A DNA stretch of 64,000 bases from Streptomyces venezuelae (lineage in GTDB: Bacteria > Actinomycetota > Actinomycetes > Streptomycetales > Streptomycetaceae), in NCBI RefSeq assembly GCF_008642295.1, contig NZ_CP029190.1, positions 5,377,501-5,441,500 of the forward strand. Direction: 5' to 3'. The translations under genes and the position numbers were made by a program. Under the pieces are notes generated by a model that was given only the letters and a program-made list of their open reading frames with translations, was not told the origin of the DNA and ran no database searches. Of this stretch, positions 42,374-54,782 are shown in pieces. Position 1 is the stretch's first letter, and each line of letters begins with the position of its first letter.

Positions 42374-43735
42374 GTGGAGCCAGCGAGCGGCGCTGAGCCG
42401 GCCGGTGCCGCCGGCGACGCCGCGGAGGTCCTCGACCGCCCGCTGCCGGAAGGCGTGCGGCGCCGGGTCGTTGCGCTCGTCTCGGACGCCTTCGGCGGCC
42501 TGACGGTCGCGGACCTGCCCGCACAGCTGCGCCAGTACGCCCGGTTCACCCCCACCCGCCGTGCCAAGTTCGCCGGCAATGCGATGGCCGCGGCCGTGGA
42601 GACGGACGCCGTCTTCCGCGGCCGGGTCGCCGAGAAGGTCCGCGAGGCGCAGCCGGAACTGGCCGGTGCCCTGGATTCGGGCGCTCCGCCGGCCGCCGCC
42701 GATCCGTTGGACGTGGCGGCTGCCGCGTATGTGCTGCGCCCGGCCGGCTGGGTGAAGCTGGTGGCCGCGGCCGGCGAGGAGGCGCAGCGCGCCGATGCCG
42801 AACGGGTCGGCGAGGAGAGCCGGCGCGAGCTGGAGCGGCTGCGCGAGGAGCTGGCCGCCGCCCGGGAGACGCAGCGTACCGGCGCGGAGCAGCTGCGGAC
42901 CGAGCTGGAGGCCGCCCGCAGGGAAGCCGAATCGCTTCAGCGAAAGCTCCGCAGTGCCCTCAGCGATGTGAAGCGCGGCGAGGCCGCGCTGCGCAAGACC
43001 GCGGCCGAGATCGAGGGCATCCGCGGTGAGGCGGCGGCGCAGGTGGCCGCCGCGGAGAGCGAGAGTCGGCGGCTCAAGGCGCGGCTGGGGGAGACGGAGG
43101 CGGCCCTGGAGGCCTCCCGCCGGGCCACCCGGGAGGGCCGCAGTGTCGAGGACATGCGGCTGCGGCTGCTGCTGGACACCGTGCTGGACGCGGCCCAGGG
43201 GCTGCGCCGGGAGCTCGCGCTGCCCCCGGTGTCGACCCGTCCGGCCGATACGGTCGATGCGGTGGAGCCGGGCCGGATGACCCCGAAGGACATCGCGGCG
43301 CGGGCCCTGTCGGAGACCGATCCGGCGCTGCTGGACCAGTTGCTGGCGCTCCCTCAGGCGCATCTGGTGGTCGACGGCTACAACGTGACCAAGACCGGCT
43401 ATCCGACGATGCCGCTGGAGAAGCAGCGGCTGCGGCTGCTGGGCGGGCTGTCGATGCTGGCCGCCCAGACCGGTGCCGAGATGACCTGTGTGTTCGACGG
43501 GGCCGAGCTGGCCGCCCCGGTGCTGCTGGCCCCGCCGCGGGGTGTGCGGGTGCTGTTCTCCAAGCCGGGGGTGACGGCAGACGAGCTGATCCGGCAGCTG
43601 GTGCGGGCCGAGCCGCCGGGCCGTCCGGTGGTCGTGGTGTCCACGGACCGGGAGGTCGCCGACGGGGTGGCGCAGGCCGGTGCCCGGCCGGTCGCCTCGG
43701 TGCTGCTGCTCAAGAGGCTTTCGCGCGTCTCGTAA
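42374..43735 (+). CDS. Coiled-coil NYN (PIN-like) domain protein
   Basis: 453 residues. The first ~110 form a helical region with FGGLTVADLPAQLRQYARFTPTRRAK. A long alanine/glutamate-rich coiled coil covers about 135-255. The C-terminal ~140 residues are a YacP/Rae1-type NYN nuclease domain with HLVVDGYNVTKTGYP (about 331), TCVFDGAE and VVVVSTDREVADGV, carrying the expected acidic residues. NYN proteins of this class cleave RNA, in Bacillus on the ribosome. GTG start. Confidence 0.85.
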   Translation: MEPASGAEPAGAAGDAAEVLDRPLPEGVRRRVVALVSDAFGGLTVADLPAQLRQYARFTPTRRAKFAGNAMAAAVETDAVFRGRVAEKVREAQPELAGALDSGAPPAAADPLDVAAAAYVLRPAGWVKLVAAAGEEAQRADAERVGEESRRELERLREELAAARETQRTGAEQLRTELEAARREAESLQRKLRSALSDVKRGEAALRKTAAEIEGIRGEAAAQVAAAESESRRLKARLGETEAALEASRRATREGRSVEDMRLRLLLDTVLDAAQGLRRELALPPVSTRPADTVDAVEPGRMTPKDIAARALSETDPALLDQLLALPQAHLVVDGYNVTKTGYPTMPLEKQRLRLLGGLSMLAAQTGAEMTCVFDGAELAAPVLLAPPRGVRVLFSKPGVTADELIRQLVRAEPPGRPVVVVSTDREVADGVAQAGARPVASVLLLKRLSRVS

Positions 43736-44007
43736 CGCAAGTGACGCATATAACTCCTGCACTAAATGCCCGAATTGACCCGCGATCTTGGGAACGGTGG
43801 GTCAATTCACCGACACGCAGCGTGCGGTGAAGGTAAAGAAGCTGGTAGGGCAAGGGATTTTTGCCCGCCAGGATTTGAATCGATCACAGCGGGGTCACTA
43901 GGGTCTGGCCCAAACCTTCGTGCGGTTGATCACTCGTCCGGGTGGCGGGCGGAGGTGCTGCCGAGCGTGCGTGCTCCGGCGGCTCGAGGAAGAAGGAGCT
44001 CGCCTCC
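43736..44007. promoter_or_regulatory. Upstream region of the first NlpC/P60 gene, with promoter
   Basis: A good promoter is visible: TTGAAT at 43875-43880, an 18-base spacer and TAGGGT at 43899-43904, about 100 bases before the start. An inverted repeat AATTGACCC (43773-43781) and GGGTCAATT (43799-43807) may terminate the NYN gene. I looked for the c-di-AMP (ydaO) riboswitch often found before such genes and did not find its motifs. Confidence 0.5.
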
Positions 44008-45033
44008 GTGGCGTCCCACCGTCGACCCAAGCAGCCGAACCGCGCTCGCGTGTCCTTCCTCACGGCCGCCGCCGCGGCAGCCGTCGCGCTCTCCTCGCAG
44101 GCCGCAGTGGCCGCCCCGGCCAAGCCCGGCAAGGACGAGGTCAAGGCGAAGGTCGACGCCCTCTACGAGGAGGCCGAGAAGGCCACCGAGAAGTTCAACG
44201 GGGCCAAGGAGCAGCAGGAGAAGCTCGAGAAGCAGATCGGCCAGCTCCAGGACCAGGTGGCCCGCGGCCAGGGCGAGCTCAACGAGCTCCGGAACACGCT
44301 CGGTTCGATGGCCTCCGCGCAGTACCGCACCGGCGGCATCGACCCCTCCCTCGCCCTCTTCCTCTCCAGTGACCCCGAGGACTACCTCGACCAGGCCGCC
44401 GCCCTCGACCAGTTGAGCGGCCAGCAGGTGGAGGCCGTGCAGAAGATCCAGGCCAAGCAGCGCACCCTCGCGCAGCAGCGCCAGGAGGCCGCCGGCAAGC
44501 TCAAGGACCTCGACGCCACCCGCAAGGAACTCGGCGACAAGAAGCAGACCATCCAGGGCAAGCTCGCCGAGGCGCAGAAGCTCCTCAACACCCTCACCGC
44601 GCAGGAGCGGGCGCAGCTGAAGGACGAGGACACCCGGGCCAGCCGGGACGACAGCGCGCGCGCCAACCTGGGCAGCGTGAAGGCCTCGGGCCGCGCGGGC
44701 GCCGCCCTCGCCGCCGCCAAGACCAAGCTGGGCAGCGCGTACATATCGGGCCACGAGGGCCCCAACTCCTTCGACTGCTCCGGCCTGACCCAGTGGGCCT
44801 ACAAGCAGGCCGGGGTGGGCATCACCCGCACCACCTGGACGCAGGCCAAGGAAGGCACCCGCATCCCCATCAGCCAGCTCCAGCCCGGCGACCTGGTGTT
44901 CTTCTACAGCGACCTGCACCACGTCGGCCTGTACGCCGGCAACGGCATGACCCTGCACGCCTCGAACCCGCGCGGCGGAGTCAAGTACGAGAAGATCAGC
45001 TACATGGAGCCCCAGTTCGGCGTCCGGATCTAG
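44008..45033 (+). CDS. Secreted NlpC/P60 (C40) peptidoglycan hydrolase, RipA-like
   Basis: 341 residues: signal peptide (SFLTAAAAAAVALSSQAAVAA, cleavage near 32), a long N-terminal coiled coil (about 40-215), and a C-terminal NlpC/P60 domain with the catalytic Cys in NSFDCSGLTQW (about 256) and His in DLHHVGLYAG (about 303). These enzymes cut the D-Glu to diaminopimelate bond of stem peptides; the coiled coil is usually autoinhibitory or partner-binding. GTG start eight bases after GAAGGAG. Paralog of the next gene. Confidence 0.93.
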   Translation: MASHRRPKQPNRARVSFLTAAAAAAVALSSQAAVAAPAKPGKDEVKAKVDALYEEAEKATEKFNGAKEQQEKLEKQIGQLQDQVARGQGELNELRNTLGSMASAQYRTGGIDPSLALFLSSDPEDYLDQAAALDQLSGQQVEAVQKIQAKQRTLAQQRQEAAGKLKDLDATRKELGDKKQTIQGKLAEAQKLLNTLTAQERAQLKDEDTRASRDDSARANLGSVKASGRAGAALAAAKTKLGSAYISGHEGPNSFDCSGLTQWAYKQAGVGITRTTWTQAKEGTRIPISQLQPGDLVFFYSDLHHVGLYAGNGMTLHASNPRGGVKYEKISYMEPQFGVRI

Positions 45034-45129
45034 GGGGTTCGGCCGCCGTCCCCCCTCCGCCGGGCGCGCCGGACGTCGACCGTCCGGGCGAATTTCCCAG
45101 GCCTCCGCTCCACCGCACGCCCCGCCGAT

Positions 45130-45176
45130 GACCTGCGTCTGTCGGCGGGGCGTTGCCGTGTCCGCCCCGGCAGGTC
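45130..45176 (+). terminator. Nested hairpin between the two NlpC/P60 genes
   Basis: GACCTGC (45130-45136) pairs with GCAGGTC (45170-45176), enclosing CGGGGCG (45146-45152) with CGCCCCG (45163-45169). It probably separates the two transcripts. Confidence 0.5.
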
Positions 45177-45288
45177 GTTGGCCGGGGCGTGTCCGTGCGG
45201 TTACTGTCTGCCAGCGCGGAACCCGGCCACGGCCGTCCACGGGGGGCGGACACGGGTGCCGCGCAGCGGAAAGGGAGTGCGGCTTCCC

Positions 45289-46335
45289 GTGGGAAACCAT
45301 CGTCGGCCGGCATCCGCGGGCCTGGAACGGAACGCGAAGGTCACCGCCCTGACCGGTGGCATGGCCGCCGCGGCAGCCACCGCCGCCACCGCCCTGACCG
45401 GCGGGGTCGCCGGCGCCGCGCCCGCCGACCCGGCGGGCGACGCCCGCGCCCGGGTCGACCGGCTCTTCGAGGAGGCCGAGCAGGCCACCGAACGCTTCAA
45501 CGCGGCGGGGGAGCGGTCCGCGAAGCTGCGCGCCGAGGTACGGCACGCCCAGGACGCGGTGGCCCGCAGCCAGGACCGCATCAACACCATGCGGGGCGTG
45601 CTCGGAGCCTTCGCGGGGGCCCAGTACCGGTCCGGCGGCCTGGACCCGACCATGGAGCTGCTGCTCACCGAGGACCCGGACGACTACCTGGAGAAGGCCG
45701 GCACCCTGGACCGGCTGACCGGACGGCAGGCCCGGCAGCTGGCCGCACTCCGCGAGGAACAGCGCGCCCTGACCCAGCAGCGCACGGAGGCCTCCCGCAA
45801 GCTCGGCGAACTGGAGGAGCTCCGGGCGGACGTGGCCCGGCACAAGCGGTCCGTGACCGCCAAGCTGGCGGCGGCCCGGCGGCTGCTGAACGCGATGCCC
45901 TCGCAGGAGCGGGCCGAGTACGAGCGGGCCTCCCGGTCCGGCGGCCGGGACGGGGCGATGCCGGAGCCCGCCGCGCTGGGCCCGACCTCCGGCCGGGCCG
46001 CGGCGGCCGTGATGGCGGCCCGGGCCGCGGTGGGCCGGCCGTACGTATGGGGCTCCACCGGGCCCTCCGGCTTCGACTGCTCCGGCCTGATGGTCTGGTC
46101 CTACCGGCAGGCCGGGGTGTCCCTGCCGCGCACCTCGCAGGCCCAGCGGTACGCCGGCCGGCGGGTCCCGCTGTCCGAGGCCCGGCCGGGCGACCTGGTC
46201 ACCTACCGCTCCGACGCCAGCCATGTCGGCATGTACGTGGGCAACGGCCAGGTCATCCACGCGCCGTACCCGGGCGCCCCGGTGCGGTACGACCCGGTGG
46301 GCATGATGCCGGTCTCCGCGGTGACCCGGGTCTGA
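45289..46335 (+). CDS. Secreted NlpC/P60 (C40) peptidoglycan hydrolase, second copy
   Basis: 348 residues with the same plan as the preceding gene. The N-terminus (GNHRRPASAG) resembles that of its neighbour (ASHRRPKQPN). It has a signal peptide to about 45, a coiled coil with ARVDRLFEEAEQATERFN, and an NlpC/P60 domain with SGFDCSGLMVWSYRQAGV (Cys about 263) and ASHVGMYVGNG. This copy is more arginine-rich and less similar in the linker, pointing to an old duplication. GTG start after AAGGGAG. Confidence 0.92.
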   Translation: MGNHRRPASAGLERNAKVTALTGGMAAAAATAATALTGGVAGAAPADPAGDARARVDRLFEEAEQATERFNAAGERSAKLRAEVRHAQDAVARSQDRINTMRGVLGAFAGAQYRSGGLDPTMELLLTEDPDDYLEKAGTLDRLTGRQARQLAALREEQRALTQQRTEASRKLGELEELRADVARHKRSVTAKLAAARRLLNAMPSQERAEYERASRSGGRDGAMPEPAALGPTSGRAAAAVMAARAAVGRPYVWGSTGPSGFDCSGLMVWSYRQAGVSLPRTSQAQRYAGRRVPLSEARPGDLVTYRSDASHVGMYVGNGQVIHAPYPGAPVRYDPVGMMPVSAVTRV

Positions 46336-46374
46336 GGACCGGGGCCCGCTCCGGGCGGTGCGTACCATCACCGG

Positions 46375-47625
46375 ATGCGCCGCTTCCCCGTCTGCCTCCT
46401 GCTGCTGCTCGGCCTTGTGGCCGGCTGTGCCGCGCCTGCGGACCGGGACGGGGCGGTCCGGCAGGCGGTGGCGGAGTGGGCCGCGGGGGCGGCCGGGCGG
46501 CCCGGCGGGGTTCCGCTGGAGTCCTGGTCGTACGAGGTCACCTCGGTCGAGGTCGCCGATGGCGGGACCCGGGCCACGGCGGGCGCGGAGCTCCGCTACC
46601 GGCTGGCCGGGCACGACGCGGCTCCCGCCGGGGGCGCCCGGGAGCTCTCGCTGGCCGCAGCGGACGGCCGCTGGCGGGTCACCGCCGACCGGCCCGCGGC
46701 CGGAGCCCTGCCGGAGCTGTGGGACCAGGGGCCGGTACAGGTGGTGCAGGGGCGGCACGCGCTGGTGCTCGGGACCGGCCCGCGCGACCGGCTGACCGGG
46801 ATCGCCGCGGAGGCGGACCGGGCGGTCCCGGCGGTGACGGCCGCGGTGGCCGGCCTGACCGGGACCGGCGGGGCCGGCGCGACGTCCGCGACTCCCGCGG
46901 CGGCCGGGACCGGGGCGACGGCCGGGACTGCCGGGACTGCCGCGGCCGGCGGGGCCTGGGCGACGGCCGGAGTGGCCGGCGGCGGTGCGACGGCCGGGAC
47001 GGGCGGCCGGGCCTGGGCGGGCCGGGTCGTGGTGCTGGTGCCCGGTTCCGTCGACCGGATGGCCGCGCTGCTGGGCTCGCCGCCCGAGACCTACCGCGGG
47101 ATGGCCGCGGTGACCACCGGCCGGGTCGGGGCCGCCCCGGCCCCGGCGGACCGGGTGGTGGTCAACCCGCAGGCGTACCAGGAGCTGTCGGAGGAGGGCC
47201 GCCGGATCGTGCTGGCCCACGAGACCACCCATGTCGCGACCCGGCCGGCCACCTCCGCCTCGACCCCGCTGTGGCTGTCGGAGGGCTTCGCCGACTGGGT
47301 GGCGTACCGGGACAGCGGGCGCGCACCCCGGGACATCGCCCCGGCGGCGGCCCGCGCGGTCCGCGCCGGGCGGCTCCCGGCGGCCCTCCCCGGGAACGCC
47401 GCGTTCACCTTCGGCGGGGACCAGGAGGCGCTGTCCCGGGCGTACGAGGAGTCCTGGCTGGCCTGCCGGACGATCGCGGCCCGCTGGGGCGAGCCGGCGC
47501 TGCTGCGCCTCTACGAAGCCGCCGCGCGCGAGCCGCTGCCGACCGCGCTGGCGACCACCCTGGGCACGGACCCGGCTGGCCTGACCTCCGTCTGGCGGTC
47601 TTCCCTGACCACCGCACTCTCCTAG
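46375..47625 (+). CDS. Lipoprotein with zinc-metalloprotease-like (gluzincin) domain
   Basis: 416 residues. Lipobox LVAGC (Cys about 18), then an NTF2-like or open-faced domain (about 25-130). A low-complexity Gly/Ala/Thr stretch covers about 160-220. The C-terminal half has LAHETTHVAT (HExxH, about 282-286) and LWLSEGFADWVAY with the third-ligand glutamate about 20 residues later, as in gluzincin peptidases such as the DUF4157/peptidase MA class. Short gap after the NlpC/P60 gene, same direction; convergent with the GT87 gene. Confidence 0.82.
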   Translation: MRRFPVCLLLLLGLVAGCAAPADRDGAVRQAVAEWAAGAAGRPGGVPLESWSYEVTSVEVADGGTRATAGAELRYRLAGHDAAPAGGARELSLAAADGRWRVTADRPAAGALPELWDQGPVQVVQGRHALVLGTGPRDRLTGIAAEADRAVPAVTAAVAGLTGTGGAGATSATPAAAGTGATAGTAGTAAAGGAWATAGVAGGGATAGTGGRAWAGRVVVLVPGSVDRMAALLGSPPETYRGMAAVTTGRVGAAPAPADRVVVNPQAYQELSEEGRRIVLAHETTHVATRPATSASTPLWLSEGFADWVAYRDSGRAPRDIAPAAARAVRAGRLPAALPGNAAFTFGGDQEALSRAYEESWLACRTIAARWGEPALLRLYEAAAREPLPTALATTLGTDPAGLTSVWRSSLTTALS

Positions 47626-47639
47626 AGGGTCAGGGGGCG

Positions 47640-48830
47640 TCAGCGCGCCGCCGGTACGCCCTCTTCGGTACGGGCCCCGGCCGCCAGCTCCGGCTCGCCG
47701 GCGGGCAGCTCCTTGGAGGCGGCCCACAGTACCCGCCCTGCGGCCACCGTCGCCCAGACCAGCAGGGCGTTGCGGACCACGATCAGCAGGATGCCGGTCC
47801 ACTCGCTCTCGACGATCTCCGAGAAGTACGTCGGGAACTCCAGCTGGGTGAAGGCCGTGGCCACCAGCAGGATGCGGGTGACCTTGACCATCCGCGAGTC
47901 GGCCAGGGTCAGGCACACCGCGGCCAGGGCCACCAGCCACACCAGGTACTGGGGGCTGATCACCCGGCTGGTGATGGTGAACAGCAGCACCGCCGTGAAC
48001 GCCGCGTCGAAGACCACCCGTTCGTCGCCGGCCACGATCCTGGCCCGCAGCCGCCACACCAGCAGCCAGCCGAACGCCACCGCGGTCAGGCCCAGCGAGA
48101 GGGCGCTGATGGTCTCCACCCACGGCCCGAGGAACTCCACCGAGCCGTAGTTGAGCTTCACCTCCCCCTTCCACCAGCCGAAGGCGCGGGCGAAGTGCAG
48201 CGGCAGCGCGCCCAGCGACTCCACCTCGGTGCCGCGGTCCCGCTGGAAGGTGAGGAAGGCCAGCGAGCCCGGCATGGCCACTGCGAACAGCAACAGCAGC
48301 AGCGCCCCGGTCGCGGCTGTGGAGAGCCACACCATCCGGTTGCGGACCCCGGCCAGCAGCAGGGCCGGCCACACCTTGAGGACCGCGCCGAGCGCGATCA
48401 GCGGCCCGCGCAGCCGCGGTTGGAGCAGGGCGGCCACCGCCACCGCCGCGACGAAGATGTCGTACCGGGCGTATGCGGTCGGGCCGATCAGCGGCACCGC
48501 CCACACCCAGTACCAGGCGGCCCGCAGGCCCCGGCGCGCCAGCAGCCAGGTGACCAGCGCGTCCGCGGCCAGGCACAGCACGATGAACGCCGCCGTGTAG
48601 GAGAGGAAGGGCAGCAGTCCGGGCGCCAGGACGGCCAGCGCCGCGCCCGGCGGGTACTGCCAGGTCACGTCGTCGAGGGGGAAGGTGCCGGTGCGCAGTA
48701 CCCCGTACCAGCCCTGGTAGATCACCGTGACGTCGACCGTCACGTCCGCACCCGGCAGCGGGATCACCCGGAAGGTGCAGAGCAGCAGCAGGATCCTGGT
48801 GGCCGACCAGGCCGAAGATAGCTTGAGCAC
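47640..48830 (-). CDS. DUF2029/GT87-type polyprenol-phosphate mannosyltransferase
   Basis: About 396 residues, eight to ten transmembrane helices. Early acidic loop ADVTVDVTVIYQGWYGVLRTG, the WQYPPGAA segment and AYARYDIFVAA fit the GT-C fold of GT87 alpha-mannosyltransferases, which use polyprenyl-phosphomannose on the outer face of the membrane. The GTG at 48830 is the best of weak starts; the frame stays open another 50 codons upstream with unlikely composition. It is divergent from a PimB-like glycosyltransferase, suggesting joint work on mannosylated lipids or glycans. Confidence 0.8.
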   Translation of the reverse strand: MLKLSSAWSATRILLLLCTFRVIPLPGADVTVDVTVIYQGWYGVLRTGTFPLDDVTWQYPPGAALAVLAPGLLPFLSYTAAFIVLCLAADALVTWLLARRGLRAAWYWVWAVPLIGPTAYARYDIFVAAVAVAALLQPRLRGPLIALGAVLKVWPALLLAGVRNRMVWLSTAATGALLLLLFAVAMPGSLAFLTFQRDRGTEVESLGALPLHFARAFGWWKGEVKLNYGSVEFLGPWVETISALSLGLTAVAFGWLLVWRLRARIVAGDERVVFDAAFTAVLLFTITSRVISPQYLVWLVALAAVCLTLADSRMVKVTRILLVATAFTQLEFPTYFSEIVESEWTGILLIVVRNALLVWATVAAGRVLWAASKELPAGEPELAAGARTEEGVPAAR

Positions 48831-48909
48831 CGCGCCATGATGCCCAGGTCGGCGGCCCCGAAGCCATGAAACACGGCAATCGAAATCAGTCCGGTACTGT
48901 CGGCAGACG

Positions 48910-50052
48910 ATGCACAAGACGCTGATCGTGACCAATGACTTCCCGCCCCGGCCGGGCGGAATCCAGGCATTCCTGCACAATATGGCGCTGCGTCTGGACC
49001 CGGACCGGCTCGTTGTCTACGCCTCCACCTGGAAGCACGGCGCGGAGGGCCGGGAGGCCACCGCGGCCTTCGATGCGGAGCAGCCGTTCCGGGTGGTCCG
49101 GGACCGTACGACGATGCTGCTGCCGACCCCCCGGGTGACCCGGCGGGCGGTGGGGCTGCTGAAGGAACACGGCTGTGAGTCGGTGTGGTTCGGGGCGGCG
49201 GCCCCGCTGGGCCTGATGGGCCCGGCGCTGCGCCGGGCGGGCGCCCGGCGGCTGGTGGCGACCTCGCACGGGCACGAGGCGGGCTGGGCGCAGCTGCCGG
49301 CCGCCCGGCAGCTGCTGCGGCGGATCGGCGAGGGCACGGACACGGTCACCTACCTGGGCGAGTACACCCGCACCCGGATCGCCTCCGCGCTGACGGACCG
49401 GGCGGCCGGCCGGATGGTGCAACTGCCGCCGGGTGTGGACGAGAAGACCTTCCACCCGGGCTCGGGCGGCGCGGAGGTCCGGGCCCGGCTGGGTCTGACC
49501 GACCGGCCGGTGGTGGTGTGCGTGTCCCGGCTGGTTCCCCGCAAGGGGCAGGACACCCTGATCCAGGCGATGCCGCGGATCCTGGCGGCGGTCCCGGACG
49601 CGGTGCTGCTGATCGTCGGCGGCGGGCCGTACGAAGCGGACCTGCGGAAGCTGGCCGCGTCGACGGGAGTTGCGGACGCGGTGGTGTTCACGGGTGCCGT
49701 GCCGTGGTCCGAACTGCCCGCGCACTACGGGGCGGGGGACGTGTTCGCGATGCCCTGCCGGACGCGCCGCGGCGGGCTGGACGTGGAGGGCCTCGGCATC
49801 GTCTATCTGGAGGCCTCGGCGACCGGACTGCCGGTGGTGGCGGGGGACTCGGGCGGTGCGCCGGACGCGGTGCTGGACGGCGAGACGGGGTGGGTGGTGC
49901 GAGGGGGTTCCCCCGGGGACGCCGCGGACCGCATCGTCACCCTGCTGCTGGACCCGGCGCTGCGGGCGCGGATGGGGGAGCGGGGGCGCGCCTGGGTCGA
50001 GGAGAAGTGGCGCTGGGACCTCCTGGCGGAGCGGCTGCGCGAACTGCTGTAG
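48910..50052 (+). CDS. pimB-like: GT4 glycosyltransferase, PimB-like
   Basis: 380-residue GT-B enzyme. N-terminal TLIVTNDFPPRPGGIQAFL with the acceptor-side glycine pair; C-domain VVCVSRLVPRKGQDTLIQA, LLIVGGGPYE, MPCRTRRGGLDVEGLGIVYLEA with the EGLGIVYLE donor motif. This matches the GDP-mannose-dependent PimB' group that adds the second mannose of phosphatidylinositol dimannoside. ATG start only 80 bases from the divergent GT87 gene. Exact acceptor unproven. Confidence 0.85.
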   Translation: MHKTLIVTNDFPPRPGGIQAFLHNMALRLDPDRLVVYASTWKHGAEGREATAAFDAEQPFRVVRDRTTMLLPTPRVTRRAVGLLKEHGCESVWFGAAAPLGLMGPALRRAGARRLVATSHGHEAGWAQLPAARQLLRRIGEGTDTVTYLGEYTRTRIASALTDRAAGRMVQLPPGVDEKTFHPGSGGAEVRARLGLTDRPVVVCVSRLVPRKGQDTLIQAMPRILAAVPDAVLLIVGGGPYEADLRKLAASTGVADAVVFTGAVPWSELPAHYGAGDVFAMPCRTRRGGLDVEGLGIVYLEASATGLPVVAGDSGGAPDAVLDGETGWVVRGGSPGDAADRIVTLLLDPALRARMGERGRAWVEEKWRWDLLAERLRELL

Positions 50053-50070
50053 CCGCAGGGGCTTGCGGGA

Positions 50071-50096
50071 GGGAGCCCGGCTCCGGGCGGGCTCCC
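50071..50096 (+). terminator. Hairpin after the PimB-like gene
   Basis: GGGAGCCCG (50071-50079) pairs with CGGGCTCCC (50088-50096), loop of 8, 19 bases after the stop codon. Confidence 0.55.
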
Positions 50097-50196
50097 CCGG
50101 TCCGGGGCGCTCGGGGCCGTGCCGGACCTGCTGCCCGCCGTGGTTGCTCGCGCAGTTCCCCGCGCCCCTGGCGGGGCGCGGTGTCGCCAGAGCTGA

Positions 50197-51873
<1,677 letters not shown>

Positions 51874-51883
51874 GGGGTATCTG

Positions 51884-53680
<1,797 letters not shown>

Positions 53681-53907
53681 GACTGCTGCTCCTCTGGGCG
53701 CCATCGCCACGATGTGGACCGACCGGACGTTACCCACCGGTAGTGGGTTCCCGATAGAGGGAACCGGCCAGATGTTCCGTGCGTCACATGACGCGGCCTT
53801 ATCGCGCTGACACTAGTCCACCCCTTTCGAGACTCGGAAGTAACCGCAGGTCCGGAGGGCTCCGGCCGCTCTACCCACGGGGCCCGGCCCGCCCTAGGGT
53901 GACTCGC

Positions 53908-54702
53908 ATGGGTGGTACGAAACGCGGCACGCAGACGCGTACGAAGGTCCATGTGGTCAGCGACGTCCATGGCAACACCGAGGCACTGGCCCGGGCCGGA
54001 GACGGCGCCGACGCCCTGATCTGCCTCGGTGACCTCGTGCTCTTCCTGGATTACGCCGACCACTCGCGCGGCATCTTCCCCGATCTCTTCGGCGTCGAGA
54101 ACGCCGACCGGATCGTCGCCCTGCGCACCGAGCGCCGGTTCGCCGAGGCGAAGGAGTTCGGCCGGCGGCTGTGGGACGGCCTCGACCGGGAACAGGTGAT
54201 CGAGAACGCGGTCCGGCGGCAGTACGCCGAGATGTTCGCCGCCTTCCCCACCCCGACGTACGCCACCTACGGCAATGTCGACATCCCGAAGCTGTGGCCG
54301 GAGTACGCCGGCACCGGGACCACCGTCCTCGACGGCGAGCGGACGGAGATCGGCGGCCGGGTCTTCGGCTTCGTCGGCGGCGGCCTGCCCTCCCCGATGC
54401 GCACCCCGTACGAGATCGACGTCGAGGAGTACGCCGCCAAGGTCGAGGCACTCGGCGAAGTGGACGTCCTCTGCTCGCACATCCCGCCGGAGGTCCCCGA
54501 GCTCTGCTACGACACGGTCGCCCGCCGCTTCGAACGCGGCAGCGCGGCCCTGCTCGCCGCCATCCACCGGGTCCGGCCCCGGTACGCCCTGTTCGGCCAC
54601 GTCCACCAGCCGCTGGCCCGGCGGATGCGGATCGGCGGCACCGAGTGCGTGAACGTCGGACACTTCGCGGCCACCGGGCGTCCCTGGGCCCTGGAATGGT
54701 GA
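53908..54702 (+). CDS. Metallophosphoesterase (calcineurin-like)
   Basis: 264 residues with the dimetal phosphoesterase blocks KVHVVSDVHGN (D-x-H), LICLGDLVLF (GD), YGNVDIP (GN[HD]-like), LCSHIPPEVPE and ALFGHVHQP (GHxH). These are the conserved metal ligands, so it should be active on a phosphomonoester or diester. The ATG at 53908 lies after AGGGTGA. It is followed 80 bases on by a small SRPBCC protein in the same direction. Substrate unknown. Confidence 0.86.
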   Translation: MGGTKRGTQTRTKVHVVSDVHGNTEALARAGDGADALICLGDLVLFLDYADHSRGIFPDLFGVENADRIVALRTERRFAEAKEFGRRLWDGLDREQVIENAVRRQYAEMFAAFPTPTYATYGNVDIPKLWPEYAGTGTTVLDGERTEIGGRVFGFVGGGLPSPMRTPYEIDVEEYAAKVEALGEVDVLCSHIPPEVPELCYDTVARRFERGSAALLAAIHRVRPRYALFGHVHQPLARRMRIGGTECVNVGHFAATGRPWALEW

Positions 54703-54782
54703 TCGCGCGACGCGCGATAGCCTTCACGCGGCGGCCCCAGGCCGCCCATTTCCTCGAAACACTCCCCGGAGGAGCCACCGCG

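Noticed and set aside
43736..44007. Possible c-di-AMP (ydaO) riboswitch before the NlpC/P60 gene
   Set aside because: Such riboswitches often precede cell-wall hydrolase genes in Streptomyces, but the conserved aptamer motifs are not present; only a promoter and simple inverted repeats are seen.
43930..48879. A 1649-codon open frame on the minus strand and a 1222-codon frame on the plus strand over the same region
   Set aside because: They are shadows of the NlpC/P60, lipoprotein and GT87 genes, caused by very high GC; their translations are low-complexity and lack domains.
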